41,602 nucleotides of DNA from a virus: IMG/VR virus record IMGVR_UViG_3300035158_000318, positions 1-41,602 of that record, one strand, 5' to 3'. Made by a program: the position numbers and the translations under genes. Positions within the stretch are counted from its first letter, which is position 1, and the number at the start of each line of letters is the position of its first letter. Below the pieces are notes generated by a model. That model worked only from the letters and a program-made list of their open reading frames with translations. It was not told the DNA's origin and did not search any database. Positions 30,296 through 38,673 of the stretch are shown one piece after another.

Positions 30296-31255
30296 CTATG
30301 CATCAACCTTCAGCAGATGGGCAAAGTATGGATCAATCACTTTCTCATCTGTGTACTGGCGAACTCTGAAAATATCACTTCTCTTGCTTTCTTCCCTGTA
30401 CTGTTCAACTACCAGATTATCTGGCGAATCCTGAACCCACAGGAAGGTTCTACCAACACAAGGTTGTTCAAGGTTTGCACGATCAGTAGCAATGACCGCC
30501 ACCATAGCATAATCATCTGACCATATTTCAGCACCTGAATATGTTGCTTCCTCATTGGCACTATTCCTAATGCCTTTGGCAATAAGAATATTGGGAATGT
30601 CAAACATATCAGCAAGTGCATTAATCAGAACCTGCTCTGCTGTCCTTGATGTGTACTTAACAGCATCATTGATGGCTGTGTTAGCCACAATTCTGTTAAG
30701 ATTTGTTTTGTTGATTATTAGGGCGTTAGGTTCAAGGCCACAATTGATTCTTACCTTCTCTTTTGAAGCCCTGATCTGTCCCCTAATATCTGAAGCTACA
30801 TTGTCCCAGGGGGCACTTGAATAATCCGTATAAAGTGCAGCACCTGTCCATGTGGTTGTGTTAAAGAGTAGATCCGCTATCCTCTTTTCCTGGACTTGAA
30901 GAACTTTTCTACCGATTCCATTTGTGGTAACTAATTCAGCATTGAAATCAGAAGAATACAAAGCCCTTTTATCATCAGAAAGAGGACCCTCAAGGCCATT
31001 CTCTTTACAATTATAATCTTTATCCTTTGCCTTCAACTGAACTCTGTTGTAACCACCATCAGCAGCCCGTTTTGTATCGGCATCAGATGTTATAGATTCC
31101 CTCATAATTGCAGAGAATGCAGCAGCCTTCTTTTGTGTTTCAAACAAAGTAAGGGCCTTGATCCCTATAAATTCATCTGTTTGAGTAACATACTCAATAA
31201 AGGCTTGCCCAAGATCTAATCTTGGCTTTGCGTATGATCCGCTATATTGTGGCAT
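30296..31255 (-). CDS. Major capsid protein (HK97 fold)
   Basis: A 319-residue protein of the lambda-E/HK97-like class found after a protease and decoration gene. Features include GYNRVQLKAKDKDYNC, the domain ALIINKTNLNRIVANTAIND followed by VKYTSRTAEQVLINALADMF, and IPNILIAKGIRN. The C-terminus VRQYTDEKVIDPYFAHLLKV is typical of this group. It has a strong SD (AAAAGGAG) and a stable hairpin after its stop, consistent with high expression. Confidence 0.8.
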   Translation of the reverse strand: MPQYSGSYAKPRLDLGQAFIEYVTQTDEFIGIKALTLFETQKKAAAFSAIMRESITSDADTKRAADGGYNRVQLKAKDKDYNCKENGLEGPLSDDKRALYSSDFNAELVTTNGIGRKVLQVQEKRIADLLFNTTTWTGAALYTDYSSAPWDNVASDIRGQIRASKEKVRINCGLEPNALIINKTNLNRIVANTAINDAVKYTSRTAEQVLINALADMFDIPNILIAKGIRNSANEEATYSGAEIWSDDYAMVAVIATDRANLEQPCVGRTFLWVQDSPDNLVVEQYREESKRSDIFRVRQYTDEKVIDPYFAHLLKVDA

Positions 31256-31293
31256 GTTTTTCTCCTTTTATTCTATTGTTTGAAGATCAGCTA

Positions 31294-32034
31294 TTAAGCT
31301 ATCTTCTCTACAAGCACAAAGATGTCAAAAGCAGCAGCAGCAGATGCAAAAGCAATCAAATCTGAAGCAGCAGCCAATTCATCATATTCTGCAACAATTG
31401 TTCCACCTGCAACAATGGCATCATCAGTTGTGCCCTTGGCAACATTGGCTGTGATGTCATTTGTTCCATTTGTAAGCTTCACATTTGCAGCAGTTGTGTC
31501 CCTGGAAATCAGCCACCAATCAATTACTTTGCACTTGAATGGTACTGAATCTTGTATTTTTACACCAGGATCTTGGGCATCTGTGATTCCAGATTTTCTG
31601 AAAAGCACAGTAATTGCACCATTGCCACCTTCAGCTTCAATGGCAATTGTAGCACCATCAATTTCACCTGCAGCACCATTATCACAAGTGATTTCAATGG
31701 AATCACCATCTGCAGTAGCAGCTTCAAGGGCTGTTCCAATGGCAGTACCACTTGATGTGTCTTGTACCTTCCCATCATCCCCACCATAAATAACAGCACC
31801 TGCAGAAAGCCCTTCAGCAGCAATAGCTTTATAGGTTCTTGAAGCAGATCTAAGGGCAACAGTTACATACTCCCCACTATCAACCTTATTCTGTGTAAAA
31901 CCTATGAAATCTTCCCCTGCATCAGCGTATTCAACTTGTGTGCCTGATCCAGTAGAAAGCTTAACACGTCTAAAAGCTTCAAGTGCTTCACCTGCCACAA
32001 AAGCTTTTAGTCCAGTTTCGTTTTGCTGTGTCAT
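31294..32034 (-). CDS. Head decoration protein
   Basis: The start is the ATG at 32034 (MTQQNETGLKAFVAG) with AAAGGAGG upstream, giving 246 residues. Residues 1-115 resemble DUF2190-like decoration proteins (ALEAFRRVKLSTGSG, EDFIGFTQNKVDSGEYVTVA, GLSAGAVIYGGDDGKV). The C-terminal ~120 residues form an added, Ala/Gly-rich beta domain (PFKCKVIDWWLISRDTTAAN). It would bind the capsid surface and stabilise it. The extra domain is larger than in lambda gpD. Confidence 0.65.
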   Translation of the reverse strand: MTQQNETGLKAFVAGEALEAFRRVKLSTGSGTQVEYADAGEDFIGFTQNKVDSGEYVTVALRSASRTYKAIAAEGLSAGAVIYGGDDGKVQDTSSGTAIGTALEAATADGDSIEITCDNGAAGEIDGATIAIEAEGGNGAITVLFRKSGITDAQDPGVKIQDSVPFKCKVIDWWLISRDTTAANVKLTNGTNDITANVAKGTTDDAIVAGGTIVAEYDELAAASDLIAFASAAAAFDIFVLVEKIA

Positions 32035-32098
32035 TAGCAATCCTCCTTTAATTGTTTCTTAAACGATTCAAAATAATCCAAACCTATAATGACTTGAA

Positions 32099-33589
32099 CT
32101 ATTTTCTTTCTTTCTTTTCACCAGTATCAGTTTTCTTCAAAGCCTCAGTAAGACTGCATTTATGCTTTTCAGCATATTCTTTTGCCCTGGCAAGATGCTT
32201 TGAACCATCTTCATCTTTCCCTGACAGATTAGGCTTAGGTGGTGAACTGGGTCCAAGATTAGGTACTTGACCTTTCCGCATGGCTTCAATCTTCATGTCC
32301 TTCAGCTTAATAACGGCATCCTTTACAGGTGTACCATCATTGATTAGCTTCTTGACCTCATCATTGAAACCTTTTACTTCCTTGTAACCTTCAGCTTCTG
32401 AAAGAATTGCAGAAACCCTTTCCCTTTCAGCCTTCAACGCCTGCTGTTCATCCTTCTTATCAGGATTTTCAGGCGGTGTTTCTTTATCCTTTTCAGGATT
32501 TTCAGGCGGTGTTTCTTTATCCTTTTCAGGATCTTCAGGCGGTGTTTCTTTATCCTTTTCAGGATCTTCAGGTGGATTAGGATCAGGATCTGCATCAGCA
32601 AGAACTGCACCAACCAGATCAGGCCTTTTTTCCTTCAGTTCTTCCAACGTAAGATTTTTTAGGCTCATTTCTTCATCTCCTTTCAAAGATGTGTTAAAAT
32701 GTGATCCATCATCTGATGAATCCAAATAAACCCTAACTGTATTTTTACCACTTAGGGCATTGACGCTAGTATTTTCATCTGCACCCAATGGGCACAAGCT
32801 GAACTCCCGTAAATATGATTTCCTGATAATATATCCAGGACCTTTGAATGTATAACCATTAACTTTTTCAGATTTTCCATTTTCAACAAATTGTAATGCC
32901 CCCCTACCTCTAGGTGGAACATAGATGCTTGCTTGAAATGGAAATTTATCATCAAGCAATCCAATGGCCCTTGCACCTTCTTCTGTTTTATCAGTAAGAA
33001 ATCCTTCTGCAATAAGGCCTTCTTCATCATCAAGCTTTATTTTATCTGAATGCCCAAGAATCTTGCTTGTATCATGTTCAAACAATACAGGCTTATCTTT
33101 TCTTCCTATCTTCAAGCCTTCACGATCAATAACAAGATCCCCGAACCATCCCCTGTTATCCATAATCTTGAATGTGTGGGCAATCATCCTGAATCTTCTT
33201 CTTGTAGTTCCATCTTCTCTTTTTGCAAGTTCAACCTTTATTGGAATATCTTCTTGCCTGAATGTAAGAGCAGATTTTGGAAGATCTACATAGCTTAGTT
33301 TCTGTTTTGGTTTTGTTGCAGGTTCAAACCTTGTATATTTTATTCCATTCTTCTTTAACCATGATTTAGCTTGTGTTGCTGTAAAATATTTTGTGGGAAA
33401 TCTCAGGCTTTGTGGAATAGGATTATCAGCAGGCTTGTCACGCCCTCTCATTTTACCCCAAATGATACCAATAGTTTTTGGTACTTTCTTGCTACCATAA
33501 ATTGTTCCACCTTTTGTTCTCTTGAATGTTGCAGGATTAAACTTTTTTGGATCCTGTAACCTGGCAGCATGTTCATTTGGATATGGCAT
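32099..33589 (-). CDS. Prohead protease with scaffold domain
   Basis: A 496-residue protein. Residues 1-90 have an XkdF-like start (FPTKYFTATQAKSWLKKNGI). Residues ~100-290 are a protease-like domain: KPVLFEHDTSKILGHSDKI with candidate catalytic His, and YLREFSLCPLGADENTSV with the Ser. Residues ~330-385 are a tandem 11-residue repeat, then a charged helical scaffold (RERVSAILSEAEGYKEVKGF). Protease-scaffold fusions mature the capsid from inside. It lies between portal and decoration genes. Confidence 0.75.
   Translation of the reverse strand: MPYPNEHAARLQDPKKFNPATFKRTKGGTIYGSKKVPKTIGIIWGKMRGRDKPADNPIPQSLRFPTKYFTATQAKSWLKKNGIKYTRFEPATKPKQKLSYVDLPKSALTFRQEDIPIKVELAKREDGTTRRRFRMIAHTFKIMDNRGWFGDLVIDREGLKIGRKDKPVLFEHDTSKILGHSDKIKLDDEEGLIAEGFLTDKTEEGARAIGLLDDKFPFQASIYVPPRGRGALQFVENGKSEKVNGYTFKGPGYIIRKSYLREFSLCPLGADENTSVNALSGKNTVRVYLDSSDDGSHFNTSLKGDEEMSLKNLTLEELKEKRPDLVGAVLADADPDPNPPEDPEKDKETPPEDPEKDKETPPENPEKDKETPPENPDKKDEQQALKAERERVSAILSEAEGYKEVKGFNDEVKKLINDGTPVKDAVIKLKDMKIEAMRKGQVPNLGPSSPPKPNLSGKDEDGSKHLARAKEYAEKHKCSLTEALKKTDTGEKKERK
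32461..32575 (-). repeat. 33-bp tandem repeat in scaffold region
   Basis: Three full and one partial copies of a 33-bp unit encode PEDPEKDKETP (with PEN variants). It makes a charged, extended linker between protease and scaffold. Copy number may vary between isolates. Confidence 0.85.
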
Positions 33590-33592
33590 TTT

Positions 33593-35245
33593 TTACTCCT
33601 TTCCACTTTTTATAATTTCTACTACTTCATCAACAATATCATCTTTTATTTTATCGTAAAACCTTTGACCTGCTGATTTTTCTTGTGGCTCAGGCAACTT
33701 TAATTCTTTTTTCTTTTCTTCTTCTCTAGCTTTTTGTTCAAATACTCCTTCCCATTCCTTACCTTGTGTGGCTGTTTCATCTGCATGTGTAGATAAATTA
33801 TGTTTTATAGCCATTATAGCAGCTTCAATTTCCTTTTTAGGATCCACCCATTGCCAACCTGGGGTAATCCATCTGGCTTTTGTCCAGTAATATCTGTTCT
33901 GCCAGTAATTTGGTATTTGCAATTCATCTTTTAAATAAGCTTCATCAATAACCCTTGCATATGTTGGTTGACAATATTTCCTTATCAAACTTTTTTGTTC
34001 TACTTTAAAATATCTTCTTGCTTCTAATAGTGCTGCTCTTGCAGAACTATAATTTGTTTTGCTGAAATCTTTTAATACAAGCTCATATGGAAGATTTGTA
34101 GATGTTCCAATCGTTCTATGCATCAATTCTACAAACTCTTTGAATTGTTCTCCTGGCCTTGTTGGTTTGAAATCAAACACTTCATCATCTTCACCTAAAT
34201 ATTCAACCATTCCTGGCTCAAATTCATTTATTCTTTGATCTGCACCGTTTGTATCACTCTTTAAATTCCTGGCAGCATTCCATGCATCTTTCTTTCTTAT
34301 AAATAATCCATAACAAGCTGTTATTCTCTTTGCTACCAATTCAGCTTCAAGATATGAATTAAGATCCTGAAAAGATAATATTGCAGCAGCAAATAAAGGA
34401 ATTCCCCTATTTTGACCAGTTCTTAAAATATCAAAAACATGATAAACATTTTTCTGTCCTAAATCGTTATATGCTTTTATTGGAACCCAATCATTATCTT
34501 TCTTTTTATAAATTGAACTATCAGGATGATTGGTTTTTATATAATAAGTTACTGGCCTTCCCCAATCATCAATTTCTACTCCTTCTCTCAAATATCCATT
34601 TCCCTTCAGGCCATATGGTGTTGTTAATCTATCTGCTTCAATAAGTTCTATTGAAAATTCATATGGGCTTTCCATTCTTTTTAACATTCTTGGAATTATA
34701 ATAATATCACCGTTTTCAAGTTTTTGCCTTTGAACCAATTTCTGTGTTTCATAATAATTTAACAATCCAGTAATATCAGCATGTTCTTCCCACTTGTTCC
34801 ACACATCTTCAATTCTTTTTTCCCAATCTATAGCCTTTAGTTTTGTTATTCCCAATGCTTCATGGTTTATTGAACTCTGTGGAATAATACCATCACCAAC
34901 AACATTGTTTACAATTGTATCAGTAATTCCTTTTGCTACTGAATCATTCCTGTTAAGGTCCCTTGATCTTTCCCTTAATGTTGCAAGTTCACCTAAAATA
35001 ACAGTATCTGCTGAACCTCCACTTGGAACCCAATTTGTTCTTAACCTTGTTCTTTCTGCACCACGATAATTAGAAAGAATACTTATTGCCCATCTTGCAC
35101 GTTTTCTTTGAAGTGATTTTCTTGGTGAGAATACACCTATAAAATCATCAATCCTATCACCAAAAGATCTTCTTGGATTATCTTCTTTAGCTTTGGGGTC
35201 TGCTGAATTCTGCATAATTTGTTGTTCCACCTTGTCTGGATCCAT
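33593..35245 (-). CDS. Lambda-family portal protein
   Basis: A 550-residue protein from the ATG at 35245 (35215 and a TTG at 35260 are also possible). It has the lambda gpB-like pattern: RGAERTRLRTNWVPSGGSAD, LRERSRDLNRNDSVAKGITD, VVGDGIIPQSSIN, WNKWEEHADITG and LELIEADRL-like SIELIEADRLTTP. Near the end, YELVLKDFSKTNYSSARAAL and WVDPKKEIEAA are diagnostic. Twelve copies form the DNA entry ring. The first ~25 codons overlap the gpW-like gene. Confidence 0.85.
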   Translation of the reverse strand: MDPDKVEQQIMQNSADPKAKEDNPRRSFGDRIDDFIGVFSPRKSLQRKRARWAISILSNYRGAERTRLRTNWVPSGGSADTVILGELATLRERSRDLNRNDSVAKGITDTIVNNVVGDGIIPQSSINHEALGITKLKAIDWEKRIEDVWNKWEEHADITGLLNYYETQKLVQRQKLENGDIIIIPRMLKRMESPYEFSIELIEADRLTTPYGLKGNGYLREGVEIDDWGRPVTYYIKTNHPDSSIYKKKDNDWVPIKAYNDLGQKNVYHVFDILRTGQNRGIPLFAAAILSFQDLNSYLEAELVAKRITACYGLFIRKKDAWNAARNLKSDTNGADQRINEFEPGMVEYLGEDDEVFDFKPTRPGEQFKEFVELMHRTIGTSTNLPYELVLKDFSKTNYSSARAALLEARRYFKVEQKSLIRKYCQPTYARVIDEAYLKDELQIPNYWQNRYYWTKARWITPGWQWVDPKKEIEAAIMAIKHNLSTHADETATQGKEWEGVFEQKAREEEKKKELKLPEPQEKSAGQRFYDKIKDDIVDEVVEIIKSGKE

Positions 35246-35429
35246 TAATCTTGGCTTCAAGTTCTTTTTTCATATCGTAAAGCTTATCTAAGGGAACATG
35301 GCGAAAATCACGATTTGTGGATCTGTACTCCTGGACCGCAGGTTTACCAATTGCATAATCCCCACCGTTGACAATATAGAAAATTGCGTCATTTACCGCA
35401 TCAAGAATTTGCTGATCTGTTGCCGCCAT
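35187..35429 (-). CDS. gpW-like head-tail joining protein
   Basis: An 80-residue protein: ATDQQILDAVNDAIFYIVNG, then strands around AVQEYRSTNRDFRHVPL and a helix DKLYDMKKELEAKI, as in lambda gpW, which fills the portal channel end. Its position between terminase and portal is the standard one. The end overlaps the portal start. A putative promoter lies immediately upstream. Confidence 0.75.
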   Translation of the reverse strand: MAATDQQILDAVNDAIFYIVNGGDYAIGKPAVQEYRSTNRDFRHVPLDKLYDMKKELEAKINGSRQGGTTNYAEFSRPQS

Positions 35430-35438
35430 TACGCCTAT

Positions 35439-35466
35439 AAAATACCATGTATATAAAAATAGTCAA
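35439..35466 (-). promoter_or_regulatory. Possible promoter of the head operon
   Basis: Minus-strand TTGACT (35461-35466), 16-bp spacer, TATTTT (35439-35444) preceded by TGG, an extended -10 like element. It lies right after a terminator and just upstream of gpW. AGGTT-GTAT-AACCT (35480-35493), an inverted repeat upstream of the -35, may be an operator. Confidence 0.5.
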
Positions 35467-35497
35467 ATATGTGTGTTACAGGTTGTATAACCTATAT

Positions 35498-35523
35498 AAA
35501 AAAGCCCCACTATGTTGTGGGGC
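35498..35523 (-). terminator. Rho-independent terminator after the zinc-finger gene
   Basis: Minus-strand GCCCCAC-AACATA-GTGGGGC (7-bp perfect stem) followed by six T. On the plus strand it is also followed by T, so it may work in both directions. It separates the packaging genes from the head operon. Confidence 0.85.
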
Positions 35524-35532
35524 CTAGTTTTT

Positions 35533-35548
35533 TTCATTATATAATGAA
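35533..35548. repeat. Palindrome copy 4 (TTCATTA-TA-TAATGAA)
   Basis: A fully symmetric 16-bp palindrome 9 bp from the terminator stem and just after the stop of the zinc-finger gene. Same sequence family as copies at 1556, 9019 and 14770. Confidence 0.7.
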
Positions 35549-35558
35549 TTTATAGACG

Positions 35559-35810
35559 CTATTCTTGTTCATGGGATTTGAAATTTCCCTTGCAATTCTT
35601 GCATCTGTGATACCTTAATTTCCCCCTTGTTGAAGTGATTTTTGTACGTTTAGAACCACAATATGGGCATCTAGTGGGCACATAGACCACACCACTTATA
35701 ATATCATCTGATACAGGCTTTTTTGGCTTCTCAGGGCCATTTTCACGCCTTGATCTATTCCCCAACCAATTATTCTTCTTTTTTAACCAGGCACTTGTCA
35801 TTAAAGCCAT
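35559..35810 (-). CDS. Ogr/Delta-like zinc-finger protein
   Basis: An 83-residue protein with CPYCGSKRTKITSTRGKLRY then HRCKNCKGNF, i.e. C-x2-C-x(20-22)-C-x2-C, the pattern of the Ogr/Delta late-gene activators of P2-like phages. The N-terminus is basic (WLKKKNNWLGNRSRRENG). Family members recruit RNA polymerase to late promoters. Here it precedes a terminator and a possible head-operon promoter, so it may activate that promoter; this is inference. The start overlaps TerL by 10 nt, SD AAAAGG. Confidence 0.6.
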   Translation of the reverse strand: MALMTSAWLKKKNNWLGNRSRRENGPEKPKKPVSDDIISGVVYVPTRCPYCGSKRTKITSTRGKLRYHRCKNCKGNFKSHEQE

Positions 35811-37666
35811 TTACCTTTTCTTCTTGATCCATTAACCCAACTTTGTTTATTGCTTCTTATGCCCTCTTTTGGCTTTGCTTCTACAACATCTTCATCTTTC
35901 CGCATAAACTGAACACCAATCATATCAGCAGCAACAATATTATAATTCTCTGCATCAAAATAATCATTTCTCAAACCCCTTTTCACAAGCAACCATTCTT
36001 CTTTTGTCTGCCCTGTTTTTTTATCTCTTATTATCACTTTATGTTCTGCACACATTTGATTCAAATAAACCATTGAAACATTCTGATGTAGATGCCATTT
36101 GCTTTCAAGAAGCCTTTGCATTTTGTCTTTAAAGTAAGATGTATCAACGTGCCATACTCTAAGGCCCCCAGGAACAGCCTTGCCAGTTACAGGATGTTTA
36201 TCTACTCCTGTTGCATAAAAAGGGACCCCTTTCTTTAAATTTTGATGTCCCATTATTGGCCTGCAAAGGTCCTTCCACCTTCTACAAAAACTATATACTT
36301 CATTTTTTTTGTATCTTGCATCTATACAAACCAACCTAACAGATAAATAACTTTTGGTTCCCTGAATCTTATATTTAGTTTTGAACATAACAGTTTCTAC
36401 TTGTTCCCAACTTTCAAGCCTTTGTTCTTTTACAAGCCAACTTTCTTCAAGATACCCCCAGGCCCTTATTATAGTTATAAAATACAATTTATTTTTTTCT
36501 TCCTGAACATCTACAGATCCCAATAATATTATTCCACCTACAGGAATAATGTTTGCAGGATAATTCAATTCTTTCATCCTTAACTGATCTGGCTTTGTTT
36601 CTTCTATCTTTTCTTCCCATATATTAGCCTGCCAAGAATTAACAAAGTTCATTAATGATTCTATGTAATCTTTTGATCTTAAAAACTCAGCAGCAATTTC
36701 ACTAAAAGTCAACCAGGGGCTAACATAGCAACCAAGCCAGAAACCAACATGCCTTCTACTTACAAAACCTTCTTTATTGATAATATCTGGAATCCACTTA
36801 CCCTTGTTTACCATTCTTTGTTTATCTTTTTCTTCAAGTCTCTTTTTGCACTTAATACATTCATACCAAGCTAATCTGTTCTTTTGTATTTTCTCTGGAT
36901 CTCTTTCGTCTTTAGGAAATTTGATTTGTTCAAAACACAATACTTGATATTCACCACATCTTGGACATGGAACATGAAACATATATTTATAAGAAGCTTC
37001 ATATGATTTGAATATGAAACCTTCTCTTGTTGTTGGTGTGGAATCTTCAACAATCTTTCTATTCCAATATGTTCTTGTTCTCTCTGTAGATAATTTTATT
37101 GGATCTGCTTCTTTACCTGAAAATTTTGGATATTTATCTGTTTCATCTAAGAATAAATATCTTATTGCCCTTTGTGCTAACTCTGCAGGGCTGTATGCCC
37201 AGGAGAAATAAGCTATCATTCTATCAAGCCTTAACTGGACCTGGCCTATATCATGCAAATTCCCTGTTTTATGCATTATCAATGATTCTGAAAGATTCAA
37301 CATTGGTTGTACTCTATTTTTATTTAAAGCTTTAGCGTCTGTTTCTCTTGGTGAAACAAACATGGCAGGTCCTGGATCTTCATCAATACAATATCCCAAC
37401 ATATTAAGAAGGCACTCTGTTACTCCCAACTGTGTTGCTTTCATTATTGTGATTCTTTCTACTTCAGGATCTGTGAAGGCATCCATTATGCCTTTTAGAT
37501 ATGGCGTTCTTGATGTGTGCCATTTACCTGCTTCTGCAGATGTCAATTCATCAAGAACCCTGTTCTGATCTGCCCATTGGCTAACTGTGATTTCCCTGGG
37601 AAGCTTCCATGCAGCTTTTTCTTTTTCAGAAAATATTGATGTATCTATTTTTTTTCTACTGGCCAT
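35801..37666 (-). CDS. Terminase large subunit (GpA-like)
   Basis: A 621-residue protein of the lambda GpA class. Residues 20-60 are EITVSQWADQNRVL and HTSRTPYLKGIMDAF; the ATPase motifs are MKATQLGVTE (75-84, Walker A variant) and YLFLDETDKYP (170-180, Walker B). A zinc knuckle CPRCGEYQ...CIKCKK follows, then the nuclease region with LLGSVDVQEEKNKL and CIDARYKKNEVY, and NYNIVAADMIGVQ near the end. It cuts and pumps DNA into proheads. There is no strong SD; a tiny ORF ends 5 nt before the ATG. Confidence 0.9.
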   Translation of the reverse strand: MASRKKIDTSIFSEKEKAAWKLPREITVSQWADQNRVLDELTSAEAGKWHTSRTPYLKGIMDAFTDPEVERITIMKATQLGVTECLLNMLGYCIDEDPGPAMFVSPRETDAKALNKNRVQPMLNLSESLIMHKTGNLHDIGQVQLRLDRMIAYFSWAYSPAELAQRAIRYLFLDETDKYPKFSGKEADPIKLSTERTRTYWNRKIVEDSTPTTREGFIFKSYEASYKYMFHVPCPRCGEYQVLCFEQIKFPKDERDPEKIQKNRLAWYECIKCKKRLEEKDKQRMVNKGKWIPDIINKEGFVSRRHVGFWLGCYVSPWLTFSEIAAEFLRSKDYIESLMNFVNSWQANIWEEKIEETKPDQLRMKELNYPANIIPVGGIILLGSVDVQEEKNKLYFITIIRAWGYLEESWLVKEQRLESWEQVETVMFKTKYKIQGTKSYLSVRLVCIDARYKKNEVYSFCRRWKDLCRPIMGHQNLKKGVPFYATGVDKHPVTGKAVPGGLRVWHVDTSYFKDKMQRLLESKWHLHQNVSMVYLNQMCAEHKVIIRDKKTGQTKEEWLLVKRGLRNDYFDAENYNIVAADMIGVQFMRKDEDVVEAKPKEGIRSNKQSWVNGSRRKGKWL

Positions 37667-37670
37667 ATTG

Positions 37671-37742
37671 CTAAATGTATTTACCTAAAAAACCTAGATA
37701 TGATATTGATGAAACATTATGTCCTTTACATTTTGGGCACAT
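37671..37742 (-). CDS. 23-residue mini-ORF upstream of TerL
   Basis: An ATG at 37742 inside the end of the methyltransferase gene reads MCPKCKGHNVSSISYLGFLG and stops 4 nt before the TerL ATG. CPKCKGH resembles the other zinc knuckles. As TerL lacks a good SD, this ORF probably couples its translation. It may have no other function. Confidence 0.5.
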   Translation of the reverse strand: MCPKCKGHNVSSISYLGFLGKYI

Positions 37743-38673
37743 ATTTTAACCTTTCTCCTATTGCTTCAATAACATTAACAGTTACTGCATTTCCAATACA
37801 TTTATATCTTTGTGTATCTGATATGCCTTCTGTCCAATTATCAGGAAAGCCTTGTAATCTTTCACATTCTAAAGGTGTAAGCTTTCTAACTCCAAAATTT
37901 CCTTCTATTGCTTGCCCTGATTGACTATCAAGGCAATATGTAAGCCCATCTTTTCTTGATAATGGGCCACTACCAACTGCATTTTTGTTTTTCTTTATAC
38001 TTGGGCGATCGATCGATCGCTTTTGAAGATTATGAACAACAATAATTGTTCTTTGACCATGATTATCAATACCTTTATAATAATTTCCATCTATTGCTGT
38101 TGTAACATCTTTATTGATCTTGCCTTTTTTAATCTTTCTAATACTGTTTTTGATAGGAAATATCTCTGGCCTGGGTTCTTTTCTAATATATCCGATAATG
38201 AAGATTCTTTCCCTGTTTTGGGGTACTCCGTAATTCTTGCTGTTACACACCTGCCATTGACAGTCATACCCCAATTCATGTAAGGATTGAAGGATTGTTG
38301 TAAATGTTCTTCCACCATTATGAGAAAGTAATCCTTTGACGTTCTCAAGGAAAAAATAATTGATTTTTTTATCCCATAAGATCCTGCATATTTCAAAGAA
38401 CAAAGTGCCTCTTGTATCTCTGAAGCCTTTTCTTTTGCCAGCATGACTAAAAGCCTGGCAAGGAAATCCTGCACAGAGCATATCGGCCTTTGGGATGGAA
38501 ATAGATTTAATTGCTCTGATGTCTCTTTCATGTAATTCTCCTTTCCCAAAATGTTTTCTATAAATCTTACAAGCATATTTATCTATATCATTTGCCCATA
38601 CACATTTATGGCCCGTTCTTTCTAACCCAAGCCTGAAACCACCTATACCACAGAATAAATCTATAAATGTCAT
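37726..38673 (-). CDS. C5-cytosine DNA methyltransferase (Dcm-like)
   Basis: A 315-residue enzyme with the ordered motifs of the family: FIDLFCGIGGFRLGL (I), WANDID (II), AGFPCQAFSHAGKRKGF with catalytic Cys72 (IV), FFLENVKGLL (VI), GVPQNRERIFIIGY (VIII), and the final KLTPLECERLQGFPDNWTEG / RYKCIGNAV (IX-X). It methylates C5 of cytosine at an unknown site, probably to evade host restriction. Between VIII and IX a short target region contains a DNA palindrome at 38005-38020. It lies between terminase subunit genes; TAATG overlap with TerS. Confidence 0.92.
   Translation of the reverse strand: MTFIDLFCGIGGFRLGLERTGHKCVWANDIDKYACKIYRKHFGKGELHERDIRAIKSISIPKADMLCAGFPCQAFSHAGKRKGFRDTRGTLFFEICRILWDKKINYFFLENVKGLLSHNGGRTFTTILQSLHELGYDCQWQVCNSKNYGVPQNRERIFIIGYIRKEPRPEIFPIKNSIRKIKKGKINKDVTTAIDGNYYKGIDNHGQRTIIVVHNLQKRSIDRPSIKKNKNAVGSGPLSRKDGLTYCLDSQSGQAIEGNFGVRKLTPLECERLQGFPDNWTEGISDTQRYKCIGNAVTVNVIEAIGERLKYVPKM
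38005..38020. repeat. 16-bp perfect palindrome with three GATC sites
   Basis: GCGATCGATCGATCGC lies within the target-recognition part of the C5-methyltransferase gene (coding RSIDRPSIK). It is perfectly symmetric and contains CpG four times, which is striking in a CpG-poor genome. Confidence 0.8.

Noticed and set aside
38091-38576. A 161-codon open frame inside the C5-methyltransferase gene reading SLSDILEKNPGQRYFLS, like a segment found in other cytosine methyltransferases.
   Set aside because: The main frame is uninterrupted and carries all ordered catalytic motifs over the same bases, so this is treated as a shadow frame.
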